From the NCBI GenBank assembly GCA_022843925.1, contig JALHMS010000012.1:1-64000 (forward strand): DNA of 64,000 nt, written 5' to 3'. Below, one piece after another: positions 53,369 through 62,076 of the stretch. Origin of the DNA: Burkholderiales bacterium. GTDB lineage: Bacteria; Pseudomonadota; Gammaproteobacteria; Burkholderiales; Ga0077523. The notes under the pieces were generated by a model that searched no databases, was not told the DNA's origin, and saw only the letters and a list, made by a program, of their open reading frames with translations. Position 1 is the first letter of the stretch. Each line of letters opens with the position of its first letter. The position numbers were made by a program, and so were the translations under genes.

Positions 53369-54568
53369 TTACGGCTTGCCGGCCGGCGGGGCTGATGCCG
53401 GTGCGCCACCGGCCGGGGCCGGCGCGGCGATCTTGACCGGCGAACCGGGACGCGCCTTGATGATCCCGTCGACGATGACCTGGTCACCGGGCGCGAGCCC
53501 GCCCGTCACGATCCACTCCTGCCCGACCCACTCGCCGACCTGCACCGGCCGCGGCTCCACCAGACCCTTGGCATTCACGGTGAGTACGATCTTGGTGCCC
53601 GGACCCTCGAGGATCGCGCGCTGCGGCACGCTCACGGCCTGCGGGCGGATCGCACCGCCCACCAGCACGCGGGCGAACTGGCCGGGACGCAGGCGGAGGT
53701 CCGGATTCGGGATCACGGCGCGGGCTTCGATGCCGCCCGTCGCAGGATCGACCCGTACGTTGGTGAAGTCCACCTTGCCCACATTGGGGAACGCGCTGCC
53801 GTCGGCGAGCATCACGCGCGCCTCGAAGTGCCCGTCGGCTGGCATTTTCAGCTTGCCTTCGGCCGCTTCGCGCTGGATGCGCAGGTGCTCGTTCTCGGGG
53901 ATCACGAAGATCACGTGGATGGGGTCGATCTGGGAGATCGTCGTGAGCAGGGTGTTCTGTGCCTCCACGAGGCTGCCCTCTGACTTCAGGGCGCGTCCGG
54001 TGACGCCGGCGATGGGCGCCGGGACGTTCGTGTAGCCGAGATCGATGCGGGCCTGGGTGAGGGCGGCGCGGGCGGTGCGGGCGTCGGCGGCGGCGATCTG
54101 CTCATTCGAGACGGCGTCGTCGTAGGCCTTGCGCGTGACCATTCCCTGCTCGACGAGGGGCTTGATCCGCGCCGTCTCGCGAACGGCCTGCGCATGGCGG
54201 GCTTCCATGCCCGCAAACGCGGCCTCCAACCTGTTGGCATTCGCCTGGTAGGGGACCGGGTCCACCGTGAAGAGACTCTGCCCCGCGGCGACGCGTGCGC
54301 CTTCGGTGTAGTTCCACTTGAGGAGGATGCCGCCGACGCGGGGCCGCACTTCCACTTCGCGCACGCCCGCCGTCTGCCCGGTGTATTCGAATGTCACCGG
54401 GATGTCGCGGGGTGCGACCGTGACCGCCATCACCTCCGGCGGCGGCCCCGCCTGGGGCGCCTGGGCCTGCTCCTTGGGCTTGCAGCCTGCGGCGAGCAGC
54501 GCCACGGCGATCAGCGACAGGGCGGCCGCGCGGCGATGGCGCGCGGAAGGGGGGGTGCGCGGGGGCAT
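53369..54568 (-). CDS. RND efflux membrane-fusion lipoprotein (AcrA family)
   Basis: Periplasmic adaptor of the efflux pump, 399 residues, with a lipoprotein signal ending LLAAGC. Lipoyl and hairpin segments lie at about 65–210 (VEVRPRVGGILLKWNYTEGARVAAGQSLFTVDP, then VPAPIAGVTGRALKSEGSLV). The beta-barrel and membrane-proximal domain follow, with RPGQFARVLV and RAILEGPGTKIVLTV. The start at 54568 has GAGGAGCG upstream; 63 extra codons further upstream are not needed. It forms an operon with the permease gene. Confidence 0.95.
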   Translation of the reverse strand: MPPRTPPSARHRRAAALSLIAVALLAAGCKPKEQAQAPQAGPPPEVMAVTVAPRDIPVTFEYTGQTAGVREVEVRPRVGGILLKWNYTEGARVAAGQSLFTVDPVPYQANANRLEAAFAGMEARHAQAVRETARIKPLVEQGMVTRKAYDDAVSNEQIAAADARTARAALTQARIDLGYTNVPAPIAGVTGRALKSEGSLVEAQNTLLTTISQIDPIHVIFVIPENEHLRIQREAAEGKLKMPADGHFEARVMLADGSAFPNVGKVDFTNVRVDPATGGIEARAVIPNPDLRLRPGQFARVLVGGAIRPQAVSVPQRAILEGPGTKIVLTVNAKGLVEPRPVQVGEWVGQEWIVTGGLAPGDQVIVDGIIKARPGSPVKIAAPAPAGGAPASAPPAGKP

Positions 54569-54629
54569 GGAACGCTCCTCGGGTCTGGCGGCCAAGGGCG
54601 CGCCTGCGGATTCAGGGATGGTGGGGGAG

Positions 54630-54653
54630 CTTACATACACCGATGAATGTAAG
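54630..54653. promoter_or_regulatory. AcrR/TtgR-type operator between efflux operon and tetR
   Basis: CTTACATACA (54630–54639) and TGAATGTAAG (54644–54653) form a 24-base near-perfect palindrome with a 4-base centre; nine of ten pairs match. It resembles the operators of AcrR/TtgR-like regulators in composition (ACATACA…TGAATGT). It lies 62 bases upstream of the adaptor start and 152 upstream of the regulator start, so could control both. Confidence 0.8.
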
Positions 54654-54804
54654 TAAAGTCGCGCGGCATTTCGGGGCAAGGGAGCCTCTGCATCGACGGA
54701 CGCAGGCATGCCGGACGGACCGATCCGACGGCGTGTTGCCGGGCGGTCGGTCCCCACGGCCGACCGCGCGAGCCGGAGCGCCGCCGTCCCAGGAAGGAGG
54801 AGTC

Positions 54805-55443
54805 ATGGCGAGGAAGACCAGGGAGGAGGCGCTCGTCACGCGGTGCGCCATTCTCGATACGGCCGAGCGCGTGTTTCGCGAGCGCGGTGTCGCGGCTACG
54901 TCGCTGGCGGCGATCGCCTCGGCAGCCGGGGTCACGCGCGGCGCCATCTACTGGCACTTCCGCAACAAGAACGATCTCCTGATGGCGCTCTTCGAGCGCG
55001 TCTCGCTGCCCATGGAGCAGATGCTGGCTGCTGCCGCGATCGACACCGAGGACCCTCTCGCGCGCCTGCGGGAGCTGTCGATCCAGGTGCTCCGGCTGGT
55101 GACCCGTGACGAGCGCACACGATGCGTGTTCGAGACGATGCTGACACGCTGCGAGCGCACCGACGAGATCGCCGCCCTCACGCAGCGCCAGATGCACTGT
55201 CGCGCCGACGCCGTGCAGGTGATCCAGGGCATCTTCCGAGACGCCGTGCGGCGCGGATCGCTGCCCTCCGGAGTGAACGCCCGCCGGGCGGCGATCGGCC
55301 TCGTGGCGTACGTGGACGGTCTCATCTACGACTGGCTCACCGACCCGGCCGGGTTCGACCTCTCCCGGGAGGCGCCGCCGCTGGTGGACCAGTTCCTCGA
55401 CGGGCTGCGGTGCGCCGCCGTCCCGGGCGGGCGCGCGGCATGA
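54805..55443 (+). CDS. TetR family repressor, AcrR/TtgR type
   Basis: A 212-residue regulator divergent from the efflux operon. The helix-turn-helix is typical: ILDTAERVFRERGVAATSLAAIASAAGVTRGAIYWHFRNKNDLL (about 19–62), and the sequence around it matches the AcrR branch. The ligand domain includes CVFETMLTRCERTDEIAAL. The ATG at 54805 follows GGAAGGAGGAGTC. It should bind the palindrome at 54630–54653 and be released by pump substrates. Confidence 0.93.
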   Translation: MARKTREEALVTRCAILDTAERVFRERGVAATSLAAIASAAGVTRGAIYWHFRNKNDLLMALFERVSLPMEQMLAAAAIDTEDPLARLRELSIQVLRLVTRDERTRCVFETMLTRCERTDEIAALTQRQMHCRADAVQVIQGIFRDAVRRGSLPSGVNARRAAIGLVAYVDGLIYDWLTDPAGFDLSREAPPLVDQFLDGLRCAAVPGGRAA

Positions 55444-55485
55444 CCTGTCCGACGACGACACTACGCGACGGCACGAGCAATTAAG

Positions 55486-55515
55486 TTGCACAAGAATCGG
55501 TAGTGCTTTTACTAT
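55486..55515 (+). promoter_or_regulatory. Sigma-70-like promoter of the PEP-CTERM gene
   Basis: TTGCAC (55486–55491) and TACTAT (55510–55515) are separated by 18 bases in an AT-rich patch, about 100 bases before the start codon. The long leader carries a GC-rich inverted sequence (GGAGGCCTCTGCGGAGGCTCC). Confidence 0.55.
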
Positions 55516-55611
55516 CCGGAGGCCTCTGCGGAGGCTCCGGCATGCGCCGCCATCGGCGGTGCGGGGCCACGCGGGGGACCCGAGAGACCACACCCAGAGG
55601 AGTTCCCCACC

Positions 55612-56433
55612 ATGCTGCATAAACTTGTCGCGGCCGCCGCGCTGCTGGCCGTCGCCGTACCCGCGTCCGCGGGTATCCGGACCGATGAGGGCATCGGCCA
55701 GTACATCGCCATCGACACGCGCATGAACATCGTCGGCGGCCCGTACAGCGGTCTGATGAATCCCAACCTCAACCGTCTCACCTGGATCATGGAGCACGGT
55801 GACCATTTCCACGGGATCGGTGCCTACAGCCGCACCGGCGCCGCGCCCGGGACCGTGGTGGACACGAGCACGAACAACCGGCTGCCCGAACCGTTCGCCG
55901 GGGAGTCCGGCATCCCGCTGCTGCCGGGCACGGGTGCGTGGGCCGGCACATGGCGCACGACGCTGGACGTCGACACCGAGTACAAGTACCTCGGCGTCGC
56001 ATCCGTCCAGTCCCTCGCCGGCGAACCGTTCTCCGAGACGGACGTCCTCTACAGCAGCAGCGGCAATCGCTGGTCCGCCTCGTTCAATGACGTGATCGTG
56101 GGCATCAAGCTCTTGTCTGCCACGCCGGGACTGAAGATCGGCATCGACGGTGACATGGACATCTTCGACACCGGTGACACCTACGTGCTGGGTGACAGCG
56201 ACGACTTCACGTTCCTGCCCGTCTTCTGGACCGTCGCGGGCGCGCCTGCCGGGATCTACTCGGCGGAGTTCAAGCTGGTGAACCTGGGCACCAACATGAA
56301 CGTGCTCGAGAGCGGCCGCTTCTTCGTGGACGTGAATGCCCCGGTGCCGGAACCCGAGACCTACGCGCTGATGGCCGTCGGCGGGCTGATGCTCCTCGCC
56401 CGGGCCCGTCGCCGCGGGAAGCAACTGGCGTGA
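55612..56433 (+). CDS. PEP-CTERM surface protein with His-rich motif
   Basis: A 273-residue exported protein. The signal peptide is MLHKLVAAAALLAVAVPASA. The C-terminus is a PEP-CTERM sorting tag, VPEPETYALMAVGGLMLLAR followed by a basic ARRRGK, which exosortase/EpsH systems recognise. The mature part is beta-rich with MEHGDHFHGIGAYSRTG near residue 61, a histidine cluster like that in the Zur-repressed all3515-type PEP-CTERM family. I suspect a metal-linked surface protein; no Zur box was identified upstream. No exosortase gene is in the window. Confidence 0.85.
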   Translation: MLHKLVAAAALLAVAVPASAGIRTDEGIGQYIAIDTRMNIVGGPYSGLMNPNLNRLTWIMEHGDHFHGIGAYSRTGAAPGTVVDTSTNNRLPEPFAGESGIPLLPGTGAWAGTWRTTLDVDTEYKYLGVASVQSLAGEPFSETDVLYSSSGNRWSASFNDVIVGIKLLSATPGLKIGIDGDMDIFDTGDTYVLGDSDDFTFLPVFWTVAGAPAGIYSAEFKLVNLGTNMNVLESGRFFVDVNAPVPEPETYALMAVGGLMLLARARRRGKQLA

Positions 56434-56438
56434 TCCGG

Positions 56439-56463
56439 TCGCACCGGCCCGCCGCCGGTGCGA
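56439..56463 (+). terminator. Hairpin after the PEP-CTERM gene
   Basis: TCGCACCGG (56439–56447) pairs with CCGGTGCGA (56455–56463) around seven bases, starting six bases past the stop. It has no T run and may be a transcript end or processing site. Confidence 0.5.
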
Positions 56464-56557
56464 TGTCGTGCGTCCGACCTCTCCCGGGTGCGGTGCTGCC
56501 CGGGGGAGCGTCGGATTCCCTCCGCGGTTTCATCGTCCGCGGTACGCTCCCGGCACG

Positions 56558-57127
56558 ATGACCTCGAACTCCCCCGATGCGATCCCGGACTGGGCGCTCG
56601 CCGCCCGCGAGCAGTGGCACTGGCGTGGCCAGTCGAGGCCGGCGTTTGCCGTGACGCCCGCCGCCGGGCAGGTATCGGTCTGGGATTTCCCCCGTCCGCC
56701 GCGCATCGTCGCCGACACGCGGGAAGTCGTGATCCGCTGGGGTGATCGCCTCGTGGCCCGCACCCGACGGTCGCTGCTCGTTCTCGAGACGGCCCACCCG
56801 CCGTCCTTCTATCTGCCCTGGGACGATGTCGTCCGCGACCTCCTCGTCCCGGCCAGCGGTAGCTCTTTCTGCGAGTGGAAGGGCCCCGCCCGATACTGGA
56901 CATTGTCCGACGGCGTCCGCCGCCTGCCCGGTGTGGCGTGGAGCTACCCGCAACCGCTCGCGGACGCGGCCGTGCTCGCAAACTCCGTTGCCTTCTATCC
57001 GACGTCGCTGGATTGCCGTGTGGACGGCGCGTCCGTGCGGCCGCAGCCCGGGGGGTTCTACGGCGGCTGGATCACCCCGGAACTCGTGGGCCCCTTCAAG
57101 GGCGATCCCGGAAGCGCCGGCTGGTAG
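56558..57127 (+). CDS. DUF427 domain protein
   Basis: A 189-residue soluble protein. The DUF427 pattern is clear: RIVADTREVVIRWGDRLVARTRRSLLVLETAHPPSFYLPWDDV and, in the second half, SFCEWKGPARYWTL and ANSVAFYPTSLDCRVDG. Members are single-domain beta folds of unknown role. Here the GWITPELVGPFKGDPGSAGW ending is also family-like. It stands alone between the PEP-CTERM protein and the isomerase gene. Confidence 0.9.
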   Translation: MTSNSPDAIPDWALAAREQWHWRGQSRPAFAVTPAAGQVSVWDFPRPPRIVADTREVVIRWGDRLVARTRRSLLVLETAHPPSFYLPWDDVVRDLLVPASGSSFCEWKGPARYWTLSDGVRRLPGVAWSYPQPLADAAVLANSVAFYPTSLDCRVDGASVRPQPGGFYGGWITPELVGPFKGDPGSAGW

Positions 57128-57343
57128 GGCCGACGGGCAACCGCCCGTGTCCGCCCGGGCGCCTCGGGAAATCTTTCCGGGCCCCGACGCCGGAGACTTC
57201 GGCTAGCATCGTCGCGGTGCATCCATCGTGCCGCCGCCACGGCATCATCGCCATCCGGCCTGCGGCGCGAGGTACGACAAACACGAGATCGGAACCATGG
57301 GGCACGCGCGCCGCACGGTACGGCGCGCGGCCGAGGAGGAACC

Positions 57344-58507
57344 ATGCGAATGGCCCGCGCAGCAGCGACCGCGCCTATCGATGTACCCGCGAACATGACC
57401 GCGCCCATGGCGGTGGACCCCTGCGCGGCCCCGACGCCTCCGACGTCGGCGATGCGGCCGGAGGGTGCCGAGCAGAGGGACCCGCGTTCGAAATCCCGCC
57501 ACCTGGACGTGTGTCTCACCGAGCCCGTCGACTACGCGAAGAGCGCCGGCTTCGACGCGTGGGACTTCGTCAACGATGCCATGTCGGAAGTCTCCCTCGA
57601 ACACGTCGACCTCTCGACGACGCTCGCCGGCCGGTCGATGCGCGCGCCACTCATGATCGCGCCGATGACCGGCGGCACGCCCGAGGGGCTTGCCCTCAAT
57701 CGCCGCCTGGCCGCGGCCGCACAGCATTTCGGTCTCGCCATGGGCGTGGGCAGTCAGCGCGTGGCGCTCGAGCGACCGGAACTCGCGAACTACTTCCACG
57801 TGCGGGATCTCGCCCCAGACATCCCCCTCTTCGCCAACTTCGGTGCTGGCCAGCTCGCGCGTGGCTGGGGTGCCGCCGAGGCGCGCCGGGCCGTCGCGAT
57901 GATCGGTGCGGACGCGATCCACATCCACTTCAACGCCGTGCAGGAAGCCATCCAGGGCGGCGATCGCGACTTCCGAGCCATCGCCGCGCGACTCACCGCA
58001 CTGTGTCGTTCCCTCGAGGGCGATGGCATCCCGGTGTTCGCCCGCGAGGTGGGCTTCGGCATGTCGGGCGATGCGGCGCGGCGGTTGCGCGCGTGTGGCG
58101 TGGCGGGGGTCGATTGCGCGGGCGCCGGCGGGACTTCCTGGGCGAAGGTGGAGGCGTTCTGCGCCGTCACGCCGCAGCGCCGCGCGCTGGGGCTCACCTT
58201 CGGGGAATGGGGGACTCCCACGGCGCGATGCATCGTCGACATCCGTCGGGTGCTGCCCGACGTCGAGATCATCGCCACCGGCGGGCTGCGCAGCGGTGTC
58301 GATCTCGCCAAGGCCATCGCGCTGGGCGCCGATGTGGGTGCCATGGCGCGGCCGATGCTGCAGAGAGCCCACGAAGGCGAGGCCGCGCTGCACGCGTTCA
58401 TCGAGTCGGTCCTCGCGGAACTTCGCGTGTGCCTGTTCGGTGCCGGCGCGACGAATCTCGTGGCGCTCCGCGGTCGTCTGATGCCGGCCGGGTCCGGGCC
58501 GGTCTGA
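57344..58507 (+). CDS. fni: Type 2 isopentenyl-diphosphate delta-isomerase
   Basis: FMN-dependent enzyme interconverting IPP and DMAPP, 387 residues. The TIM barrel starts near residue 50 (RSKSRHLDVCLTEPVDY). It includes PLMIAPMTGGTPEGLALNRRLA, GVGSQRVALE, HIHFNAVQEAIQGGDRDF and GVAGVDCAGAGGTSW, and ends IIATGGLRSGVDLAKAIALGAD. About 45 extra N-terminal residues precede the usual start, but the ATG at 57344 has an excellent GAGGAGGAACC site. Bacteria using the MEP pathway do not strictly need it. Its place 2 kb ahead of an Ebo cluster may be meaningful. Confidence 0.92.
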   Translation: MRMARAAATAPIDVPANMTAPMAVDPCAAPTPPTSAMRPEGAEQRDPRSKSRHLDVCLTEPVDYAKSAGFDAWDFVNDAMSEVSLEHVDLSTTLAGRSMRAPLMIAPMTGGTPEGLALNRRLAAAAQHFGLAMGVGSQRVALERPELANYFHVRDLAPDIPLFANFGAGQLARGWGAAEARRAVAMIGADAIHIHFNAVQEAIQGGDRDFRAIAARLTALCRSLEGDGIPVFAREVGFGMSGDAARRLRACGVAGVDCAGAGGTSWAKVEAFCAVTPQRRALGLTFGEWGTPTARCIVDIRRVLPDVEIIATGGLRSGVDLAKAIALGADVGAMARPMLQRAHEGEAALHAFIESVLAELRVCLFGAGATNLVALRGRLMPAGSGPV

Positions 58508-58871
58508 CGCGACGCCCGTCCTCCGCCCTCTCCCGGGCATCCGTGCGGGCCCGGCTGGCGCCGGCCTGCGATCCAACGGGCGCGGCCATCGAAGTCCCAC
58601 CCAGAACCTGACCTTGCAGGCCTCGGGATCGGCGCCCGTCGGGCATCGCGCCGACACCCGCAATGCATGGGAATAAGTCCCTTTGCCACGGGAGTTAGTC
58701 CGACCTTTGGGAAAGGGTAATTCCGCCCGTCCCGGGGAGCTCGGCCGTGGTTATCCGGTCGCGTGGCGTCCCACACTCGGTTGGTCCGTTCGATTGGCGT
58801 CGGTGGCCCGGTATCCCCATGGTCACCCGGCATCCGGCAGGGCGGCGTCAACCAAAAAAGTGGAGGAACAC
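58508..58871. other. Non-coding region upstream of the sugar dehydrogenase
   Basis: A 364-base leader or promoter region. Apart from the paired GGGAATAAGTCC motifs at 58669–58701 I see no gene in it. An in-frame extension of the dehydrogenase through 58683 is open but lacks coding character before the signal peptide. Confidence 0.6.
58669..58701 (+). promoter_or_regulatory. Paired direct repeats, candidate activator boxes
   Basis: GGGAATAAGTCC (58669–58680) and GGGAGTTAGTCC (58690–58701) match at 10 of 12 bases and are spaced exactly 21 bases, two helical turns. Each is close to a palindrome. A looser GGGTAATTCC follows at 58715. They lie about 170–200 bases before the dehydrogenase start. 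Confidence 0.5.
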
Positions 58872-60164
58872 GTGCTCAACAAGAAATGGATCCTCGCGGC
58901 TGCCATGGCCGCCATGGGTGCCGCGCCGTTCGCGGCGTCCGCCCTCGACGTCAAGCTCGAAGTCGTGGCCGAGGGGCTCACGCATCCCATGGTGATGGTC
59001 TCCCCCCCTGGCGACGACCGGAAGTTCATCGTCGAACAGACCGGTACCATCAAGATCCTCGGCGCCGACGGCAAACTCCTCGACGGCGATTTCCTGAACA
59101 TCAAGCACAAGCTGCCACCGCTCAAGTGGGAGTTCGACGAGGAGGGCCTGCTGGGTATCGCCTTCCCGCCGGACTTCAAGAAGACCGGCAAGTTCTACAT
59201 CTCCTACACGGGCAATCTCCGCGGCGACGCCGATCTCGGCAAGCAGCTCTGGTACGCGCACACCAACTACGTGTCCGAGATGCGCGTCTCGAAGGACGAC
59301 CCCAACAAGGCCGACCACAACTACGAGCGCATCGTCACGGCGATCGACTGGCCGCAGTTCAACCACAACGGTCACTGGATCGGCTTCGGTCCGGACGGGA
59401 TGCTCTACATCTCCACCGGCGACGGCGGCTACGCGAACGACTGGGGCATCGGCCACAACGTGACGATCGGCAACGGGCAGGACAAGACCTCCCTGCACGG
59501 GAAGGTCCTCCGCATCGACGTGAAGGGCGACCCCTACACCGTCCCGAAGGACAACCCCTTCGTCGGCAACAAGGACTACGCGCCGGAGATCTGGGCGTCT
59601 GGCCTGCGCAACCCGTGGCGCTGCGCGTTCGACATGGGCGGTTCCAAGGAGCTCTTCTGCGGCGACGTCGGCCAGAACAGCTACGAGGAAATCAACATCA
59701 TCACCAAGGGCGGCAACTACGGCTGGCGCGCGATGGAAGGGGATCACTGCTTCGACTACGTGAACCCGAACAGCCATCCGGCGAGCTGCGACCAGGCCGG
59801 CATGACCGCGCCGATCATCGAGTACAAGAACTGCTCGAACCCGGCGTTCGCCTCCAAGGGTGATTGCGAAGGCATCTCCATCACCGGCGGTTACGTCTAC
59901 CGCGGCCCGCACAAGCCCTGGAACGGCACGTACTTCTTCGGTGACTGGAGCAAGTCGTTCATGGTGGCCGAGGGCGTGCTCTTCGCCGGCAAGCGCAGCG
60001 GCGGGAAGTGGACCAAGGAGACGGTCAACGTCACGAACGTCCCCGGGTTCAACGACTTCATCCTGGGCTTCGGCCAGGACAACCAGGGTCATGTCTACGT
60101 GATGGGTACGCGCGCCCGCGGACCCAACGGCGAGCAGGACAAGATCTACCGGATCGTTCCTTAG
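58872..60164 (+). CDS. Periplasmic PQQ-type sugar dehydrogenase (glucose/sorbosone dehydrogenase family)
   Basis: A 430-residue exported six-bladed beta-propeller. The signal peptide is MLNKKWILAAAMAAMGAAPF, cleaved after ASA. Family segments: DEEGLLGIAFPPDF, FNHNGHWIGFGPDGMLYISTGDGG (the His of the active site and calcium/PQQ region), PEIWASGLRNPWRCAFD, FCGDVGQNSYEEINII and GGNYGWR. Electrons would pass to a c-type cytochrome, and one is encoded 96 bases downstream. The GTG start follows GGAGG. The natural substrate is unknown and PQQ genes are not in view. Confidence 0.9.
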   Translation: MLNKKWILAAAMAAMGAAPFAASALDVKLEVVAEGLTHPMVMVSPPGDDRKFIVEQTGTIKILGADGKLLDGDFLNIKHKLPPLKWEFDEEGLLGIAFPPDFKKTGKFYISYTGNLRGDADLGKQLWYAHTNYVSEMRVSKDDPNKADHNYERIVTAIDWPQFNHNGHWIGFGPDGMLYISTGDGGYANDWGIGHNVTIGNGQDKTSLHGKVLRIDVKGDPYTVPKDNPFVGNKDYAPEIWASGLRNPWRCAFDMGGSKELFCGDVGQNSYEEINIITKGGNYGWRAMEGDHCFDYVNPNSHPASCDQAGMTAPIIEYKNCSNPAFASKGDCEGISITGGYVYRGPHKPWNGTYFFGDWSKSFMVAEGVLFAGKRSGGKWTKETVNVTNVPGFNDFILGFGQDNQGHVYVMGTRARGPNGEQDKIYRIVP

Positions 60165-60190
60165 ATCGCACCGGTTCGACGGTCCGTCCG

Positions 60191-60231
60191 GGGCCCGGCA
60201 GCGCTGCGTGCAAGGCTGCGCTGCCGGGCCC
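60191..60231 (+). terminator. Long hairpin between dehydrogenase and cytochrome genes
   Basis: GGGCCCGGCAGCGC (60191–60204) pairs perfectly over 14 bases with GCGCTGCCGGGCCC (60218–60231). No T run follows, so it more likely tunes or protects the transcript than ends it. Confidence 0.6.
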
Positions 60232-60260
60232 GTCGTCCCTCGCCACGAGAACATATCCAG

Positions 60261-60620
60261 ATGTCTCTTCATCAAGACGGGTGGTCGCGCGGCGTCGCGC
60301 TCGCTCTGGCGCTCGGCTGCGTATCCGTCGGCCATGCCGACGACGCCGAGATCCCCACGTTTCCCACCGAGCTCCTGGGCAGGCCGGAAGGCATCGCCGC
60401 CGGGAAGGCCGTCTTCGGCCAGATCTGCAAGTTCTGCCACGGCAAGAGCGCCTACCCGGGCAAGGCGCCGAAGCTCAACCCGTCCCGCTACACCCCGGAG
60501 TTCGTCTACGACCGGGTGACCAACGGCTATCGCGGCATGCCGAGTTTCCGGGAGCAGTTCTCCGAGCAGGAGCGCCAGGCCGTCGTGGTCTACGTGATGA
60601 GCCGGGAGTTCTCGAACTAG
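60261..60620 (+). CDS. Small periplasmic c-type cytochrome
   Basis: A 119-residue exported cytochrome. The signal peptide has the core GVALALALGCVSVGHA. One heme site, QICKFCHGK (CxxCH), lies near residue 55, and the axial Met is probably in YRGMPSFREQF. The layout is like class I cytochromes. Its place right behind the sugar dehydrogenase makes it the likely electron acceptor for that enzyme. Confidence 0.9.
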   Translation: MSLHQDGWSRGVALALALGCVSVGHADDAEIPTFPTELLGRPEGIAAGKAVFGQICKFCHGKSAYPGKAPKLNPSRYTPEFVYDRVTNGYRGMPSFREQFSEQERQAVVVYVMSREFSN

Positions 60621-60672
60621 TGGGCCGCCACTGCATCGACCGGCAGCCTGCGCACTGCCGGTGTCGGCGACC

Positions 60673-62076
60673 ATGAAGCGCACCGTCGTCCTCGACGTGG
60701 TGGGCATGACGCCGGCACTCATGCGCCATGCTCCGAACCTGACCCGGCTCGCCGCGCGCGGTGCCCAGCGCCCGCTCACCACCGTGCTGCCCGCCGTCAC
60801 GACCACAGTCCAGTCGACGCTCGTCACGGGCACGCTCCCGCGCGACCACGGCATCGTCGCGAACGGGTGGTACTTCCGCGATACCGCCGAGGTCTGGCTG
60901 TGGCGCCAGTCCAACCATCTCGTGCGCGGCGAAAAGGTCTGGGATGCGGCGAAGCGGCGCGATCCCGACTTCACCTGCGCGAAGCTCTTCTGGTGGTACA
61001 ACATGTACGCCTCGGCCGATCACACCGTGACGCCGCGGCCGATGTATCCCGCCGACGGTCGCAAGCTCCCAGACATCTATACGCAGCCCGCGGATCTCCG
61101 CGAGGAATTGCAGGGGAAGCTCGGCCAGTTCCCGCTCTTCCGCTTCTGGGGGCCCGCCGCCGACATCGTGTCGAGCCGCTGGATCGCGGACTGCGCGCTC
61201 CAGATGCTCGCGACGCGCAAGCCGACGCTGACCCTCGTCTACCTGCCGCATCTCGACTACAACCTGCAGCGCCTCGGACCGGATCATCCCGCCATCGCCA
61301 GGGACGTCGCCGAGGTCGACGCCCTGTGCGGCGAACTCATCGAGGCCGCCGACCGCGTCGGTGCGCATGTCGTCGTGCTCTCGGAGTACGGCATCACCGA
61401 GGTGTCCCGGCCCGTTCACATCAATCGGGCGTTGCGCGAGGCGGGCCTCCTCAAAGTGCGCGACGAGTTGGGACGCGACCAGTTCGATGCCGGTGCATCG
61501 GACGCCTTCGCGGTGGCCGATCACCAGCTCGCGCACATCTACGTGCGCCGGCCCGAGATGGTGGCGGACGTCGCCGCACTGCTGCGTGCGCTGCCCGGCG
61601 TCGAGACCGTCCTGGACGCCGCCGCGATGCGGGCGCATGGACTCGACCACGTCCGCTCTGGCGAACTCGTCGCGGTCGCGGATGCACGAAGCTGGTTCAC
61701 GTACTACCACTTCCTCGACGACGCCCGCGCACCCGACTACGCCCGCACCGTCGACATCCACCGCAAGCCCGGCTACGACCCGGTGGAACTGTTCGTGGAC
61801 CCGGCCATCGCGTTCCCCAAGGTGGCGATTGCACGTCGCCTCGCGAAGAAGATCCTGGGCTTCCGATACCTCATGGACGTGATCTCGCTCGACGCGACGA
61901 TCGTGAAGGGTTCCCACGGACGCCCCACCGATCGTCCCGAGGATGGCCCGCTCTTCATCACGACCGCGCCCGAACTGCTCGGCGACGGCCCCGTCCCCGC
62001 GACGGCAGTGAAGTCGCTGCTGCTCGATCACGTGTTCGGCGCCGCCGAGCCGCACCACAGGAGGTTGGTGGCATGA
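60673..62076 (+). CDS. Alkaline-phosphatase-fold nucleotide pyrophosphatase/phosphodiesterase, EboF-like
   Basis: A 467-residue metal-dependent phosphodiesterase. The opening VVLDVVGMTPALM holds the first metal Asp. PAVTTTVQSTLVTGTLPRDHGIVANGWY holds the Thr nucleophile. TLVYLPHLDYNLQRLGPDH and VVVLSEYGI give further metal ligands, and VKGSHGRPTDRPEDGPLF gives a late His. No signal peptide is seen. Such a gene (EboF) is part of Ebo clusters, and EboA and EboB follow here, the former with a four-base overlap. The start ATG at 60673 is four codons after a possible GTG. Confidence 0.88.
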   Translation: MKRTVVLDVVGMTPALMRHAPNLTRLAARGAQRPLTTVLPAVTTTVQSTLVTGTLPRDHGIVANGWYFRDTAEVWLWRQSNHLVRGEKVWDAAKRRDPDFTCAKLFWWYNMYASADHTVTPRPMYPADGRKLPDIYTQPADLREELQGKLGQFPLFRFWGPAADIVSSRWIADCALQMLATRKPTLTLVYLPHLDYNLQRLGPDHPAIARDVAEVDALCGELIEAADRVGAHVVVLSEYGITEVSRPVHINRALREAGLLKVRDELGRDQFDAGASDAFAVADHQLAHIYVRRPEMVADVAALLRALPGVETVLDAAAMRAHGLDHVRSGELVAVADARSWFTYYHFLDDARAPDYARTVDIHRKPGYDPVELFVDPAIAFPKVAIARRLAKKILGFRYLMDVISLDATIVKGSHGRPTDRPEDGPLFITTAPELLGDGPVPATAVKSLLLDHVFGAAEPHHRRLVA

